In this document: positions 1 through 5,781 of the stretch, one piece after another | How the letters are laid out: the number at the start of each line of letters is the position of its first letter | Position numbering within the stretch: position 1 is the first letter of the stretch | DNA from: an uncultured Desulfotignum sp. | GTDB taxonomy: Bacteria; Desulfobacterota; Desulfobacteria; Desulfobacterales; Desulfobacteraceae | Assembly (NCBI GenBank): GCA_937951975.1 | Contig: CALGAJ010000367.1 | Span: forward strand, 1 to 6,928 | Length of the DNA: 6,928 nt | Direction of reading: 5' to 3' | Notes under the pieces: model-generated | Seen by the model: the letters and a program-made list of their open reading frames with translations, nothing else | Databases searched by the model: none | Told to the model about the DNA's origin: nothing | Program-made: the position numbers and the translations under genes

Positions 1-1206
1 CTGGTACACCCGGTCGATTTTTGAAAAGATTTTTTCCCAGGTATAGGGAAAGGATTTGGTGCAGGCATAGTCCCAGTCCGGTTCCGGATGGGTTTGAACT
101 TCCTGGATGGTTTGTGCCAGAACGGATGCCAGACGGGTTTCCAGTTCCGGCATATCCGATTCATAAGGGGTGTCGATAGTTTGAAGGGGCGGCAGGTCCA
201 GGAGCCGGACCATGGGATTGTCATCGTCTGCCAGCAGCTCTTTGACGCCGGGCAGGGCAGTTGCCACCAGGCGGCACCCGCAGGCCAGGGCTTCCATGAG
301 CACCAGGGGCAGGCCTTCATAGAACGACGGCAGAACAAACACATGGGCGCGTCGAAGCAGGGTTCCCAGGTCGTCGTGGCTCAACGGTCCGTGATAGAGC
401 ACCTTTTCTTTCAACCCGTCGGCCAGTTGAAGGCATCGGGTTTTTTCCCGGTCACTGCTGTTTCCTGCCAGGTGCAGCCGGAAAGGCAGGTGCCGGATCT
501 CTGCCAAACTTTTGAGCAGCCAGGGCACTCCTTTTGCGGTGCTGAGCTTGCCGGCGTAAACCAGTTCCACGACCCCGTCAAAGGGCTTGGGGGCGTGAAA
601 GAAACAGGCATCATTGTAACCCCCGCTCACCACATGAATCGATTCCGGGGCCGTGCCGATGGTGCGGATGATTTCCTGTTTCTGGCTTCGGCTCAGGGAG
701 ATGACATGATCGATCTGTTTGAGGTCCGGTATGATCTTTTTGCTGATTTCCGGACACAACACATGCTGGCGCAGGCAGGTGCCGTGGCAGGAGGTGATCA
801 TGGGGATGCCGGGAGCAAGGCGTCTGGCAATGGCGGACACGATCCACAGGTGATGGGTATGAATGATATCGGGCGCAAACCAGTCCAGGGCCTGCCGGAT
901 CTTTGTTTCAAATACCTGTTCGTAGGCGGCCAGTTCCTGAGGCTTCATCAGGGAGAACACCCGGCTTTCGTAGGGCATGACATCACTCATGCCGGGAACG
1001 GGGAAATCCAGGTCTTTGCCGTCAAACCGGACAAAGAGACAGCGACCGGCTTCAATCAGGCCTTCGGGTAGAGAGAAATCCCCCTGGACCCCGGCCACCA
1101 GAAAATTGTCATGTCCGGTGTGGCGGCTATGGACCAGGATCTGCTGAATGAATTTACCGCTGCCGGTAAAATCCGGGGCCTGGCTGATGATATGAAGGAT
1201 TCTCAT
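1..1206 (-). CDS. GT4-type glycosyltransferase (group 1), 3' end missing
   Basis: Transfers a sugar from an activated donor to an unidentified acceptor, probably in the cytoplasm during surface polysaccharide or glycolipid synthesis (family-level inference). Reading the minus strand from the ATG at 1206 gives 402 codons with no stop before the window edge, so the C-terminus is missing. It begins MRILHIISQAPDFTGSGKF, the first beta strand and glycine-rich loop of a GT-B fold. D113-H119 reads DIIHTHH, a typical end of the N-terminal domain. The donor-binding domain starts near Y217-K220 (YAGKLSTAKG). The family E-x7-E motif is present as E297 and E305 in FYEGLPLVLMEALACG. The start lies one base after the stop of the DUF3795 gene and has no clear ribosome site of its own, which suggests translational coupling. 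Donor and acceptor cannot be told. The fold call is very secure. Confidence 0.93.
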   Translation of the reverse strand, partial: MRILHIISQAPDFTGSGKFIQQILVHSRHTGHDNFLVAGVQGDFSLPEGLIEAGRCLFVRFDGKDLDFPVPGMSDVMPYESRVFSLMKPQELAAYEQVFETKIRQALDWFAPDIIHTHHLWIVSAIARRLAPGIPMITSCHGTCLRQHVLCPEISKKIIPDLKQIDHVISLSRSQKQEIIRTIGTAPESIHVVSGGYNDACFFHAPKPFDGVVELVYAGKLSTAKGVPWLLKSLAEIRHLPFRLHLAGNSSDREKTRCLQLADGLKEKVLYHGPLSHDDLGTLLRRAHVFVLPSFYEGLPLVLMEALACGCRLVATALPGVKELLADDDNPMVRLLDLPPLQTIDTPYESDMPELETRLASVLAQTIQEVQTHPEPDWDYACTKSFPYTWEKIFSKIDRVYQ

Positions 1207-1207
1207 T

Positions 1208-1696
1208 TCAATCCAGGCTCAACCCGGCTTTGCACTGGTTGCACCGCACCACCCCTCTGAAGACTTTGTGACCGCATTCCGGGCAGAAATACCGGTCTTC
1301 TTCATCCTGCATCCATTGCTCGGTACCGATGTCACGCCGCAGGGGGACACACCGCAGTATGACCTGTTTTCCCACGGTCATTGGGAATTCATCGATGAAC
1401 CGGCAGGGAAACTCATCACATTCATGACATCCGGCAATGCCTTTTGCCATACAGCAGTCCCGGATATCGCACTGCTGACAGTGCATGAACCGGTGGTCGG
1501 ACAGGCATCCCTCGCAGCGGATATCTTCTGTGGTCAGGGTTTCGCAGTTGGGAAGGATGCCTTTGCCGGGCACCTCTCCCCGGTACAGGTCCACCAGCCG
1601 TTTCTTGAATTTTTCGTTACCATCTCTGTGGGCGATAAGAATGGCACAGACACCACAGTAAAGCCCGCAGGGAGATGCATATTCCGGACGTGTCAT
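1208..1696 (-). CDS. DUF3795-like cysteine-rich protein with C-terminal zinc ribbon
   Basis: Function unknown. The 162-residue protein has 18 cysteines. The N-terminus carries the DUF3795 signature CGLYCGVC (C10, C14, C17). Further cysteines follow at C51, C61/C64, C73/C76, C81/C82, C90/C93, C98 and C116. A classic zinc ribbon closes the protein: C138-P-E-C141 and C152-N-Q-C155. The pattern suggests that it binds several metal ions (zinc, or possibly iron-sulfur). No signal peptide or membrane segment is visible, so it is probably cytoplasmic. The start is well supported: AAGGAGGT lies five bases upstream of the ATG, and a consensus-like promoter lies further upstream. It is first in a two-gene unit with the glycosyltransferase, but nothing in it indicates a role in glycan synthesis. 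The added zinc ribbon makes it longer than the core domain. Family recognition is from memory of the CGLYCGxC motif. Confidence 0.88.
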   Translation of the reverse strand: MTRPEYASPCGLYCGVCAILIAHRDGNEKFKKRLVDLYRGEVPGKGILPNCETLTTEDIRCEGCLSDHRFMHCQQCDIRDCCMAKGIAGCHECDEFPCRFIDEFPMTVGKQVILRCVPLRRDIGTEQWMQDEEDRYFCPECGHKVFRGVVRCNQCKAGLSLD

Positions 1697-1723
1697 GGCA
1701 GACCTCCTTGGAAAGGATTGGAC

Positions 1724-1733
1724 GGCATATGCC
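1724..1733. promoter_or_regulatory. 10-bp perfect palindrome at the presumed start of transcription
   Basis: GGCATATGCC lies directly downstream of the -10 box of the DUF3795 promoter, where transcription should start. A repressor bound here would block initiation. The palindrome is short and could be chance, so the operator role is a guess. Confidence 0.25.
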
Positions 1734-1740
1734 TGGATTC

Positions 1741-1769
1741 AATTTAGATGGGCGGTTACTGAAAGTCAA
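1741..1769 (-). promoter_or_regulatory. Sigma70-type promoter for DUF3795-glycosyltransferase unit
   Basis: On the minus strand TTGACT (1769-1764) and TAAATT (1746-1741) are separated by exactly 17 bases. Each box is one or two bases from consensus. The -10 box is 44 bases upstream of the ATG at 1696, which leaves a short leader containing the AAGGAGGT ribosome site. The -35 box lies only 26 bases from the end of the large palindromic repeat. Confidence 0.65.
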
Positions 1770-1795
1770 CACCAAATCCTTTCGGCAGAAGACCC

Positions 1796-1985
1796 GTGCC
1801 GGGGGGCACCCGGGGGGTCTCACCCTCTGCCTCGGTTGCACAGGCGGTAGGGCATGCTGCGCGAAACGGCAAAAACTGCGGGCAGTTATGTCCTAAGACA
1901 TTTTGCCTTTTTAACCGCTCCCCATCCCAAACCGCCTGTAGCAACCGCAGCAGAATGGGTTCAACCCCCAGGTACCCCCCGGCAC
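1796..1985. repeat. ~190-bp imperfect palindromic intergenic element (MITE-like)
   Basis: The two halves are imperfect reverse complements along their whole length. The outer 23 bases (1796-1818 against 1963-1985) match at 20 positions and both begin GTGCCGGGGGG when read inward. The middle part (1833-1848 against 1931-1947) pairs over 16 bases with one bulged base. Closer in, GGCAAAA (1868-1874) pairs with TTTTGCC (1901-1907). The apex holds two adjacent small hairpins: AACTGC-GG-GCAGTT (1874-1887) and ATGTC-CTAA-GACAT (1888-1901). The segments between these paired blocks are weakly matched. Such a long near-palindrome between genes resembles a non-autonomous mobile element of MITE type, or a gene for a structured RNA. 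No flanking target-site duplication is evident. The open frames that cross it on both strands are by-products of the symmetry. Confidence 0.8.
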
Positions 1986-2047
1986 TAGTCGTTGATGGTA
2001 TTGGTGAAAGGCCGGACCTGTTTGTTGATTGCATGGAGGGAGCCCCC

Positions 2048-2117
2048 TGTGGGGCAGCTTGCTTCCGGACTGTCGGAGCCCGACAGGGATTCCAGTCCGG
2101 AAGCAAGCTGCCCCACA
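2048..2117. repeat. 25-bp perfect inverted repeat, REP-like hairpin after msrAB
   Basis: Bases 2048-2072 (TGTGGGGCAGCTTGC...) are the exact reverse complement of 2093-2117, with a 20-base loop. Inside the loop a second stem can form: CTGTCGG (2070-2076) with CCGACAG (2080-2086) around AGC, at the cost of the last three outer pairs. On the minus strand the hairpin begins 13 bases after the msrAB stop, where a transcript end would be expected. No T-run follows on either strand, so it is not a canonical intrinsic terminator. It could stabilise the 3' end, block transcription from one or both sides, or be a REP-type repeat. Confidence 0.88.
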
Positions 2118-2130
2118 AGAAACCTTGGGT

Positions 2131-3282
2131 TCAAAGCCGGCTATGATCCGTCTTGAAAAGCGATTGATACCGTCCATACCCCTCTTGTTCCAGCCGGTCT
2201 TGAGGAATGAACCGAAGGGACGCTGAGTTGATGCAGTATCTTTTGCCTGTGGGGGCGGGGCCATCATCAAACACATGCCCCAGATGGGAGTCCCCATACC
2301 GGCTTCGGACTTCGGTGCGGGTCATGAACAGGGATCGGTCGGTTTTTTCCACCACATGATCCGGTTCCAGGGGCCGGGTAAAGCTGGGCCAGCCGGTACC
2401 GGATTTAAATTTGTCAGTGGAGGAGAACAGGGGTTCCCCGGACACGATGTCTACATAGATGCCCGGTTCTTTGTTGTCCCAGTATTCATTTTTGAATGGC
2501 GGCTCCGTGCCGTCTTCCCGGGTGACTTTGTACTGGAGCGGGGTGAGCTGCTGCCTGATGATGTCCTCATCGGGCTTTGACCACCGGACCGTGTTGTCAG
2601 CAGATAGGGGGCGGCTTTCACGGGATGAGGCAGATACTGGATGTTCCTCCAGAGGCCGGTGTTTCCAGATTCGGTTCAGAAACTGGTCCCGGCCCGATCC
2701 CAGGCGGTAGTACTTGTACTGAATCGTGTTTTTTTTGAAATAATCCTGGTGATAGGCTTCGGCCGGGAAAAATTTCTCGAACCGGGTAACCGGCGTGACA
2801 ACGGGTTTGTCAAAAATGCCGGCATCGTCCAGCGCTTTTCTGGAAGCCAGTGCCCGTTTTTTCTGATCTTCGGTATGATAAAAAATTTCCGGGCGGTACT
2901 GGGATCCCCGGTCCACAAACTGCCCGTCTGGATCCGTGGGATCGATGTGGCGCCAGAAAATGGTCAGCAGAGTATCATACGACACCACGTCCGGATCATA
3001 ATAGACCTGAACCGCTTCTGCATGGCCGGAAATGCCGGACGACACAGATGTATAATCCGGGGCCGGATCATGGCCCCCGGTATATCCGGAGATCACTTTT
3101 TTGACCCCTTCCACGGATTCAAAATCCGCTTCAATACACCAGAAGCAGCCGCCGGCAAAGGTGGCTGTTTCCATCCGGCCGCTGGTTTCATGGGATGATC
3201 CGGCGGTGGCGGCAAGGGCGAAAATACTCATACCTGTAATCATGGTAACGAGCATCATAATGATGGCAAGGTCAGGTTTCAT
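2131..3282 (-). CDS. msrAB: Exported MsrA-MsrB fusion, peptide methionine sulfoxide reductase
   Basis: Reduces methionine sulfoxide in damaged proteins; the MsrA half acts on the S and the MsrB half on the R epimer. The 383-residue protein starts with a hydrophobic stretch (residues 5-27) that looks like a signal peptide, with possible cleavage near ALAATA. The mature enzyme would then work outside the cytoplasm. MsrA spans about 37-205, with GCFWC (catalytic C46, plus C49), GHAEAV at 86-91 and DRGSQYR at 124-130. MsrB spans about 233-375, with SGTGWPSF (294-301), HLGHVFDDGP (333-342) and catalytic C350 in RYCINSASLRF. These are the only three cysteines. MsrB therefore lacks the zinc-binding CxxC pairs, and T296 occupies the place where PilB-type MsrB has its recycling cysteine. 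The start at 3282 has an AAGGA site seven bases upstream. The gene is transcribed divergently from the aromatic cluster and seems to stand alone. Confidence 0.96.
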   Translation of the reverse strand: MKPDLAIIMMLVTMITGMSIFALAATAGSSHETSGRMETATFAGGCFWCIEADFESVEGVKKVISGYTGGHDPAPDYTSVSSGISGHAEAVQVYYDPDVVSYDTLLTIFWRHIDPTDPDGQFVDRGSQYRPEIFYHTEDQKKRALASRKALDDAGIFDKPVVTPVTRFEKFFPAEAYHQDYFKKNTIQYKYYRLGSGRDQFLNRIWKHRPLEEHPVSASSRESRPLSADNTVRWSKPDEDIIRQQLTPLQYKVTREDGTEPPFKNEYWDNKEPGIYVDIVSGEPLFSSTDKFKSGTGWPSFTRPLEPDHVVEKTDRSLFMTRTEVRSRYGDSHLGHVFDDGPAPTGKRYCINSASLRFIPQDRLEQEGYGRYQSLFKTDHSRL

Positions 3283-3334
3283 GCTAAAATCCTTTCAAAA
3301 AGTTCAAATCAATTATTAATTCGTATTAAAACCT

Positions 3335-3362
3335 AATATAACCATGCAGTACGAGAAAACAA
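3335..3362 (-). promoter_or_regulatory. Possible promoter for msrAB
   Basis: On the minus strand TTGTTT (3362-3357) and TATATT (3340-3335) are 16 bases apart in an AT-rich stretch, 52 bases upstream of the msrAB start codon. The -10 box is good and the -35 box is weak. The surrounding AT-rich DNA could offer other sites. Confidence 0.4.
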
Positions 3363-3432
3363 GGAGGACGCGCAGGTGGCGTGTTTCATTCAATGGTGAA
3401 AAAATCTGAGATCAAAACAGATGTCCTGAAAA

Positions 3433-3444
3433 TGGAAAATTCCA
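3433..3444. promoter_or_regulatory. Small inverted repeat just upstream of the had-cluster promoter
   Basis: TGGAA-AA-TTCCA has five-base arms and ends eight bases before the -35 box of the had-cluster promoter. That is a reasonable place for an activator or repressor half-site pair. The repeat is short, in AT-rich DNA, and may be chance. Confidence 0.22.
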
Positions 3445-3452
3445 AATAATTC

Positions 3453-3481
3453 TTGACATGTAGCTGCAATGTATCTAAATA
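3453..3481 (+). promoter_or_regulatory. Near-consensus sigma70 promoter of the had-oah cluster
   Basis: A perfect TTGACA (3453-3458) is followed after 17 bases by TAAATA (3476-3481). Transcription should start near 3488, leaving a leader of about 58 bases before the DUF2080-like gene. It is the only good plus-strand promoter seen upstream of the cluster, so it probably serves all four genes. Confidence 0.7.
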
Positions 3482-3488
3482 GTATCTA
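3471..3488 (+). promoter_or_regulatory. Tandem GTATCTA repeats overlapping -10 and start site
   Basis: GTATCTA occurs at 3471-3477 and again at 3482-3488, eleven bases apart, about one helical turn. The first copy overlaps the -10 box and the second the predicted start of transcription. This geometry suits a repressor that binds two half-sites on the same face of DNA. The regulator is not in the window. Confidence 0.35.
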
Positions 3489-3545
3489 TGGCACAGCTGG
3501 ATTCATCCGCTGCTGCCGGGATTGTAAACAGGAGTCGGTGGCATT

Positions 3546-3725
3546 ATGGCAAACCAAGATGAAAATCAGGAAGAGATCGAAACCGATTACAAAGAAAGAA
3601 AGGTGAAATTCGAGGTCTATGGCCGGGAAATGATCGAGAAAATCGTGAACTCAAGCGGCAACAGCGGGCGGGTCTATCTGCCCCCTGACTGGATCGGTAC
3701 CAAAGTCAAAGTGATTAAATGCTAG
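3546..3725 (+). CDS. Small DUF2080-like protein (59 residues)
   Basis: A 59-residue protein that begins MANQDENQEEIETDYKE and continues with KVKFEVYGREMIEKIVNSSG, then NSGRVYLPPDWIGTKVKVIKC. The segment from residue 20 to the end resembles DUF2080, annotated in databases as a putative transposon-encoded family, with its GNSGRVYLPxxW-GxxVKVI pattern. That pattern suggests a short beta-rich fold like AbrB/SpoVT DNA-binding domains; this is inference. The N-terminal 17 residues are highly charged. An AGGAG lies 11 bases upstream of the ATG, and GGTGG lies nearer at four bases. It is the first gene after the cluster promoter and 85 bases ahead of had, so it is probably co-transcribed. It may be a small regulator or a leftover of a mobile element. 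No transposase lies nearby. Confidence 0.75.
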   Translation: MANQDENQEEIETDYKERKVKFEVYGREMIEKIVNSSGNSGRVYLPPDWIGTKVKVIKC

Positions 3726-3765
3726 CAAAGGACCGCACCTTTCAACCGGACGGGTTTGATACCTG

Positions 3766-3782
3766 TTTTTCGTTTCGAAAAA
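3766..3782. other. Small A/T hairpin between the small gene and had
   Basis: TTTTTCG (3766-3772) can pair with CGAAAAA (3776-3782) around a TTT loop in the 85-base gap upstream of had. No T-run follows it, so it is not an intrinsic terminator. It lies 15 bases before the had ribosome site and could act in mRNA processing or stability, or mean nothing. Confidence 0.3.
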
Positions 3783-3810
3783 GAATTCAACACATGGAAA
3801 GGAGAAAACA

Positions 3811-4923
3811 ATGGGAAATGTTCCTGACACCATTCAGACATGGCAAATGATTCAGCCGTTCAAAAAAGACCGGGAAACCGGTGAGGTCACTCCGGGGAAA
3901 CTGGAAAAAACCCAGATCCCCGTACCGGAGCTGGGGGCCGGGGATGTGCTGGTGGAAGTGGCCGGGTGCGGCGTCTGTCATACCGATCTGGGTTATTTCT
4001 ATCAGGGCGTGCCCACGGTGAACAAACCACCGTTGACCCTGGGCCATGAAATCTCCGGAACCGTGGTGGATGCAGCGGACGATGTCAAGGCGTGGATCGG
4101 AAAGGAAGTCATTATTCCGGCGGTCATGCCCTGCCGAAAATGTCATCTGTGCAAGACCGGGCGTGGCAACCGGTGCCTGGCCCTGAAAATGCCGGGCAAT
4201 TCGATGGGCATTTACGGCGGGTTCTCATCCCATAGCCCGGTACCGGCTATTGACCTGTGCCCGGTCACCCACCGGGGGGACATCCCGCTGGAAAAACTGG
4301 CCGTGGTCGCTGATGCCGCTACCACGCCCTTTCAGGCCGCTAAACGGGCGGATGTGGGTGTGGGGGATCACGCCATTGTCATCGGGGTCGGCGGGGTCGG
4401 CCAATATATGGTTCAGATTCTTAAAGCCCTGGGATGTGACACGGTTGTGGCGATAGATATCAACCAGGAACGCCTGGATACCATGCTTGAAAACGGTGCG
4501 GATTTCGCGGTGAATTCCATGGGAAAATCCCCTAAGGAAGTGTCTGGTGAGATCAAGAATTATCGCAAGGAAAAAGGCCTGCCCGGATACGGCTGGAAAA
4601 TTTTTGAAGTATCCGGCACCAAGCCGGGCCAGGAACTCGGGCTGGCCCTGTTGAGCTTCACCGGCAAGATGATGGTGGTGGGGTTCGGTCCCCAGAAGGT
4701 GGAATACTCCATTTCCCGCCTCATGGCGTTTGACGCGGAACTGATCGGCACCTGGGGATGTCTGCCTGAATACTATCCGTCGGTTCTGAGCATGGTCACC
4801 AGCGGGAAAATCAATTTTGAACCCTTTGTTCAGACCCGTCCCATGAGTACCATTGCCGAAAGTTTTGAAGAAGCCCATAAAAAGTCACCGGATCAGCGTA
4901 TCGTACTGGTGCCTGATTTTTAA
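3811..4923 (+). CDS. had: 6-hydroxycyclohex-1-ene-1-carbonyl-CoA dehydrogenase
   Basis: Oxidises 6-hydroxycyclohex-1-ene-1-carbonyl-CoA to the 6-oxo compound with NAD+, in the lower benzoyl-CoA pathway in the cytoplasm. It is called Had in Thauera/Azoarcus and BamQ in obligate anaerobes. The 370 residues form a zinc-type medium-chain alcohol dehydrogenase. Catalytic-zinc ligands C56 (GCGVCHTD) and H79-E80 (GHE) are present, and four structural-zinc cysteines (C108, C111, C114, C122) follow. The nucleotide-binding motif GVGGVG is at 192-197, and D216 ends the next strand (VVAIDIN), which favours NAD+ over NADP+. The start is supported by AAAGGAG six bases upstream. The specific substrate is inferred from whole-protein resemblance and from oah two genes downstream; the family itself would fit many alcohols. 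The gene is followed by a 39-base gap and the short-chain dehydrogenase. It appears complete and unremarkable. Confidence 0.94.
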   Translation: MGNVPDTIQTWQMIQPFKKDRETGEVTPGKLEKTQIPVPELGAGDVLVEVAGCGVCHTDLGYFYQGVPTVNKPPLTLGHEISGTVVDAADDVKAWIGKEVIIPAVMPCRKCHLCKTGRGNRCLALKMPGNSMGIYGGFSSHSPVPAIDLCPVTHRGDIPLEKLAVVADAATTPFQAAKRADVGVGDHAIVIGVGGVGQYMVQILKALGCDTVVAIDINQERLDTMLENGADFAVNSMGKSPKEVSGEIKNYRKEKGLPGYGWKIFEVSGTKPGQELGLALLSFTGKMMVVGFGPQKVEYSISRLMAFDAELIGTWGCLPEYYPSVLSMVTSGKINFEPFVQTRPMSTIAESFEEAHKKSPDQRIVLVPDF

Positions 4924-4962
4924 TAGTGTAACTGAAATGATTAACAACACAAGGATGAGCGT

Positions 4963-5712
4963 ATGAAACTGGAAGGAAAAAAAGCCATTGTCACCGGCGG
5001 CAGCCGGGGGATCGGACGGGCCATTGCCCTGCTTTACGCAAAAGAGGGCGCCGATGTCCTGGTGAACTACCATTCCAATGACACGGCGGCCAGGGAAACC
5101 GTGGCGGAGATCGAAAAACTGGGCAGAAAAGGGGTGGCTGTGGCGGCGGATGTGGCCTCGTACACCAGTGCCCAGAACATGGTGGAAGAATGTGTGAAAC
5201 AGCTGGGTGGCGTGGATATCGTGGTGAACAACGCCGGGGTGTCCAAACCGTCCATGCTGTTGAAAATGAAGGAAGAAGACTGGGATGCCATCATTGATAT
5301 TCATCTCAAGGCCGCCTTCAACACCACCCAGGCCGCCGGCCGCCACATGAAGGAACAGAATTCCGGCCGGATCATCAACGTGATCTCCACGGCCGGTATT
5401 TTCGGCACCATCGGCCAGATCAACTATGCGTCGGCGAAAGCCGGAATCATCGGATTTTCCAAGTCCGCTTCCCGGGAACTGGGCCGGTACAACATCACTG
5501 TGAACGTCATCTGTCCGGGGATCACCAAAACTGAAATGACCGGCAAGCTCCAGTCCGATGAAAAACTGCGCAAGATCTATGAAGGACGGATCCAGCTGGG
5601 CCGGTTCGCCGATCCGGAAGAGATCGCTCCGGCCTTTGTGTTCCTGGCCTCGGATGACGCGTCCTATATCACCGGGCAGGTGCTGGGCGTGGACGGCGGA
5701 TATATCGGATAG
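4963..5712 (+). CDS. Short-chain dehydrogenase/reductase (FabG-like), benzoyl-CoA cluster
   Basis: A 249-residue classical SDR with a Rossmann fold. The cofactor motif TGGSRGIG is at 11-18, NNAG at 89-92, and the catalytic triad is S142, Y155 and K159 (YASAK). The C-terminus has the usual CPGITKTEM and VDGGYIG segments. The fourth catalytic residue, normally Asn in an I-I-x-x-N-L motif, is His114 (DIHLKAAF, codon CAT). The same H-L-K/R pattern is remembered from the (3R)-hydroxyacyl-CoA dehydrogenase part of peroxisomal multifunctional enzyme 2, which would favour an acyl-CoA substrate. No acidic residue ends the second strand (LVNYHSN), which leans towards NADP(H). Lying between had and oah, it might oxidise 3-hydroxypimelyl-CoA, the product of Oah, or a related hydroxyacyl-CoA. 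A FabG-type reductase in lipid synthesis is the alternative. AAGGATGA precedes the ATG by about four bases. Confidence 0.93.
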   Translation: MKLEGKKAIVTGGSRGIGRAIALLYAKEGADVLVNYHSNDTAARETVAEIEKLGRKGVAVAADVASYTSAQNMVEECVKQLGGVDIVVNNAGVSKPSMLLKMKEEDWDAIIDIHLKAAFNTTQAAGRHMKEQNSGRIINVISTAGIFGTIGQINYASAKAGIIGFSKSASRELGRYNITVNVICPGITKTEMTGKLQSDEKLRKIYEGRIQLGRFADPEEIAPAFVFLASDDASYITGQVLGVDGGYIG

Positions 5713-5750
5713 TCCCGGTATCCGTGCATGCAGGAAACGATTAATACTGG

Positions 5751-5781
5751 ATAAAAAACAAATTCAAATAATAAAAAACAA
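5751..5781 (+). repeat. Tandem 11-base A-rich repeats in the oah leader
   Basis: ATAAAAAACAA occurs at 5751-5761 and 5771-5781, twenty bases apart, within a 78-base gap. The second copy runs into the AAGGAGG ribosome site of oah. A-rich unstructured leaders commonly raise translation, so this may boost Oah above its neighbours. It could also be a binding site or chance low-complexity DNA. Confidence 0.5.

Noticed and set aside
88..1071. Long plus-strand open frame of 327 codons
   Set aside because: It lies opposite the glycosyltransferase, whose minus-strand frame shows clear GT4 motifs. The plus-strand translation resembles no family and is rich in Gln, Gly and His as expected for an antisense shadow.
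1796..1985. Integron attC site or CRISPR repeat
   Set aside because: The palindrome lacks the conserved GTTRRRY/RYYYAAC ends of attC, no integrase or cassette is present, and there is no regularly spaced repeat series.
2048..2117. Canonical rho-independent terminator
   Set aside because: The stem is strong and well placed after msrAB, but no T-tract follows on either strand, so only a REP-like or 3'-stabilising role is proposed.
1756..2297. Several overlapping 116-128-codon frames on both strands
   Set aside because: They run through the palindromic elements, and their peptides repeat each other on opposite strands (CGAACFRT), which the inverted repeat alone explains. None has a ribosome site or a known domain.
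3361..3449. AAGGAGG at 3361-3367 followed by a GTG frame of 22 codons (3381-3449)
   Set aside because: The spacing is too long, no promoter lies upstream on that strand, and the had-cluster promoter starts transcription after it. It is probably a chance Shine-Dalgarno-like sequence.
4225..4878. 217-codon minus-strand frame opposite had
   Set aside because: Antisense shadow of a well-recognised alcohol dehydrogenase gene; no start signal and no family resemblance.
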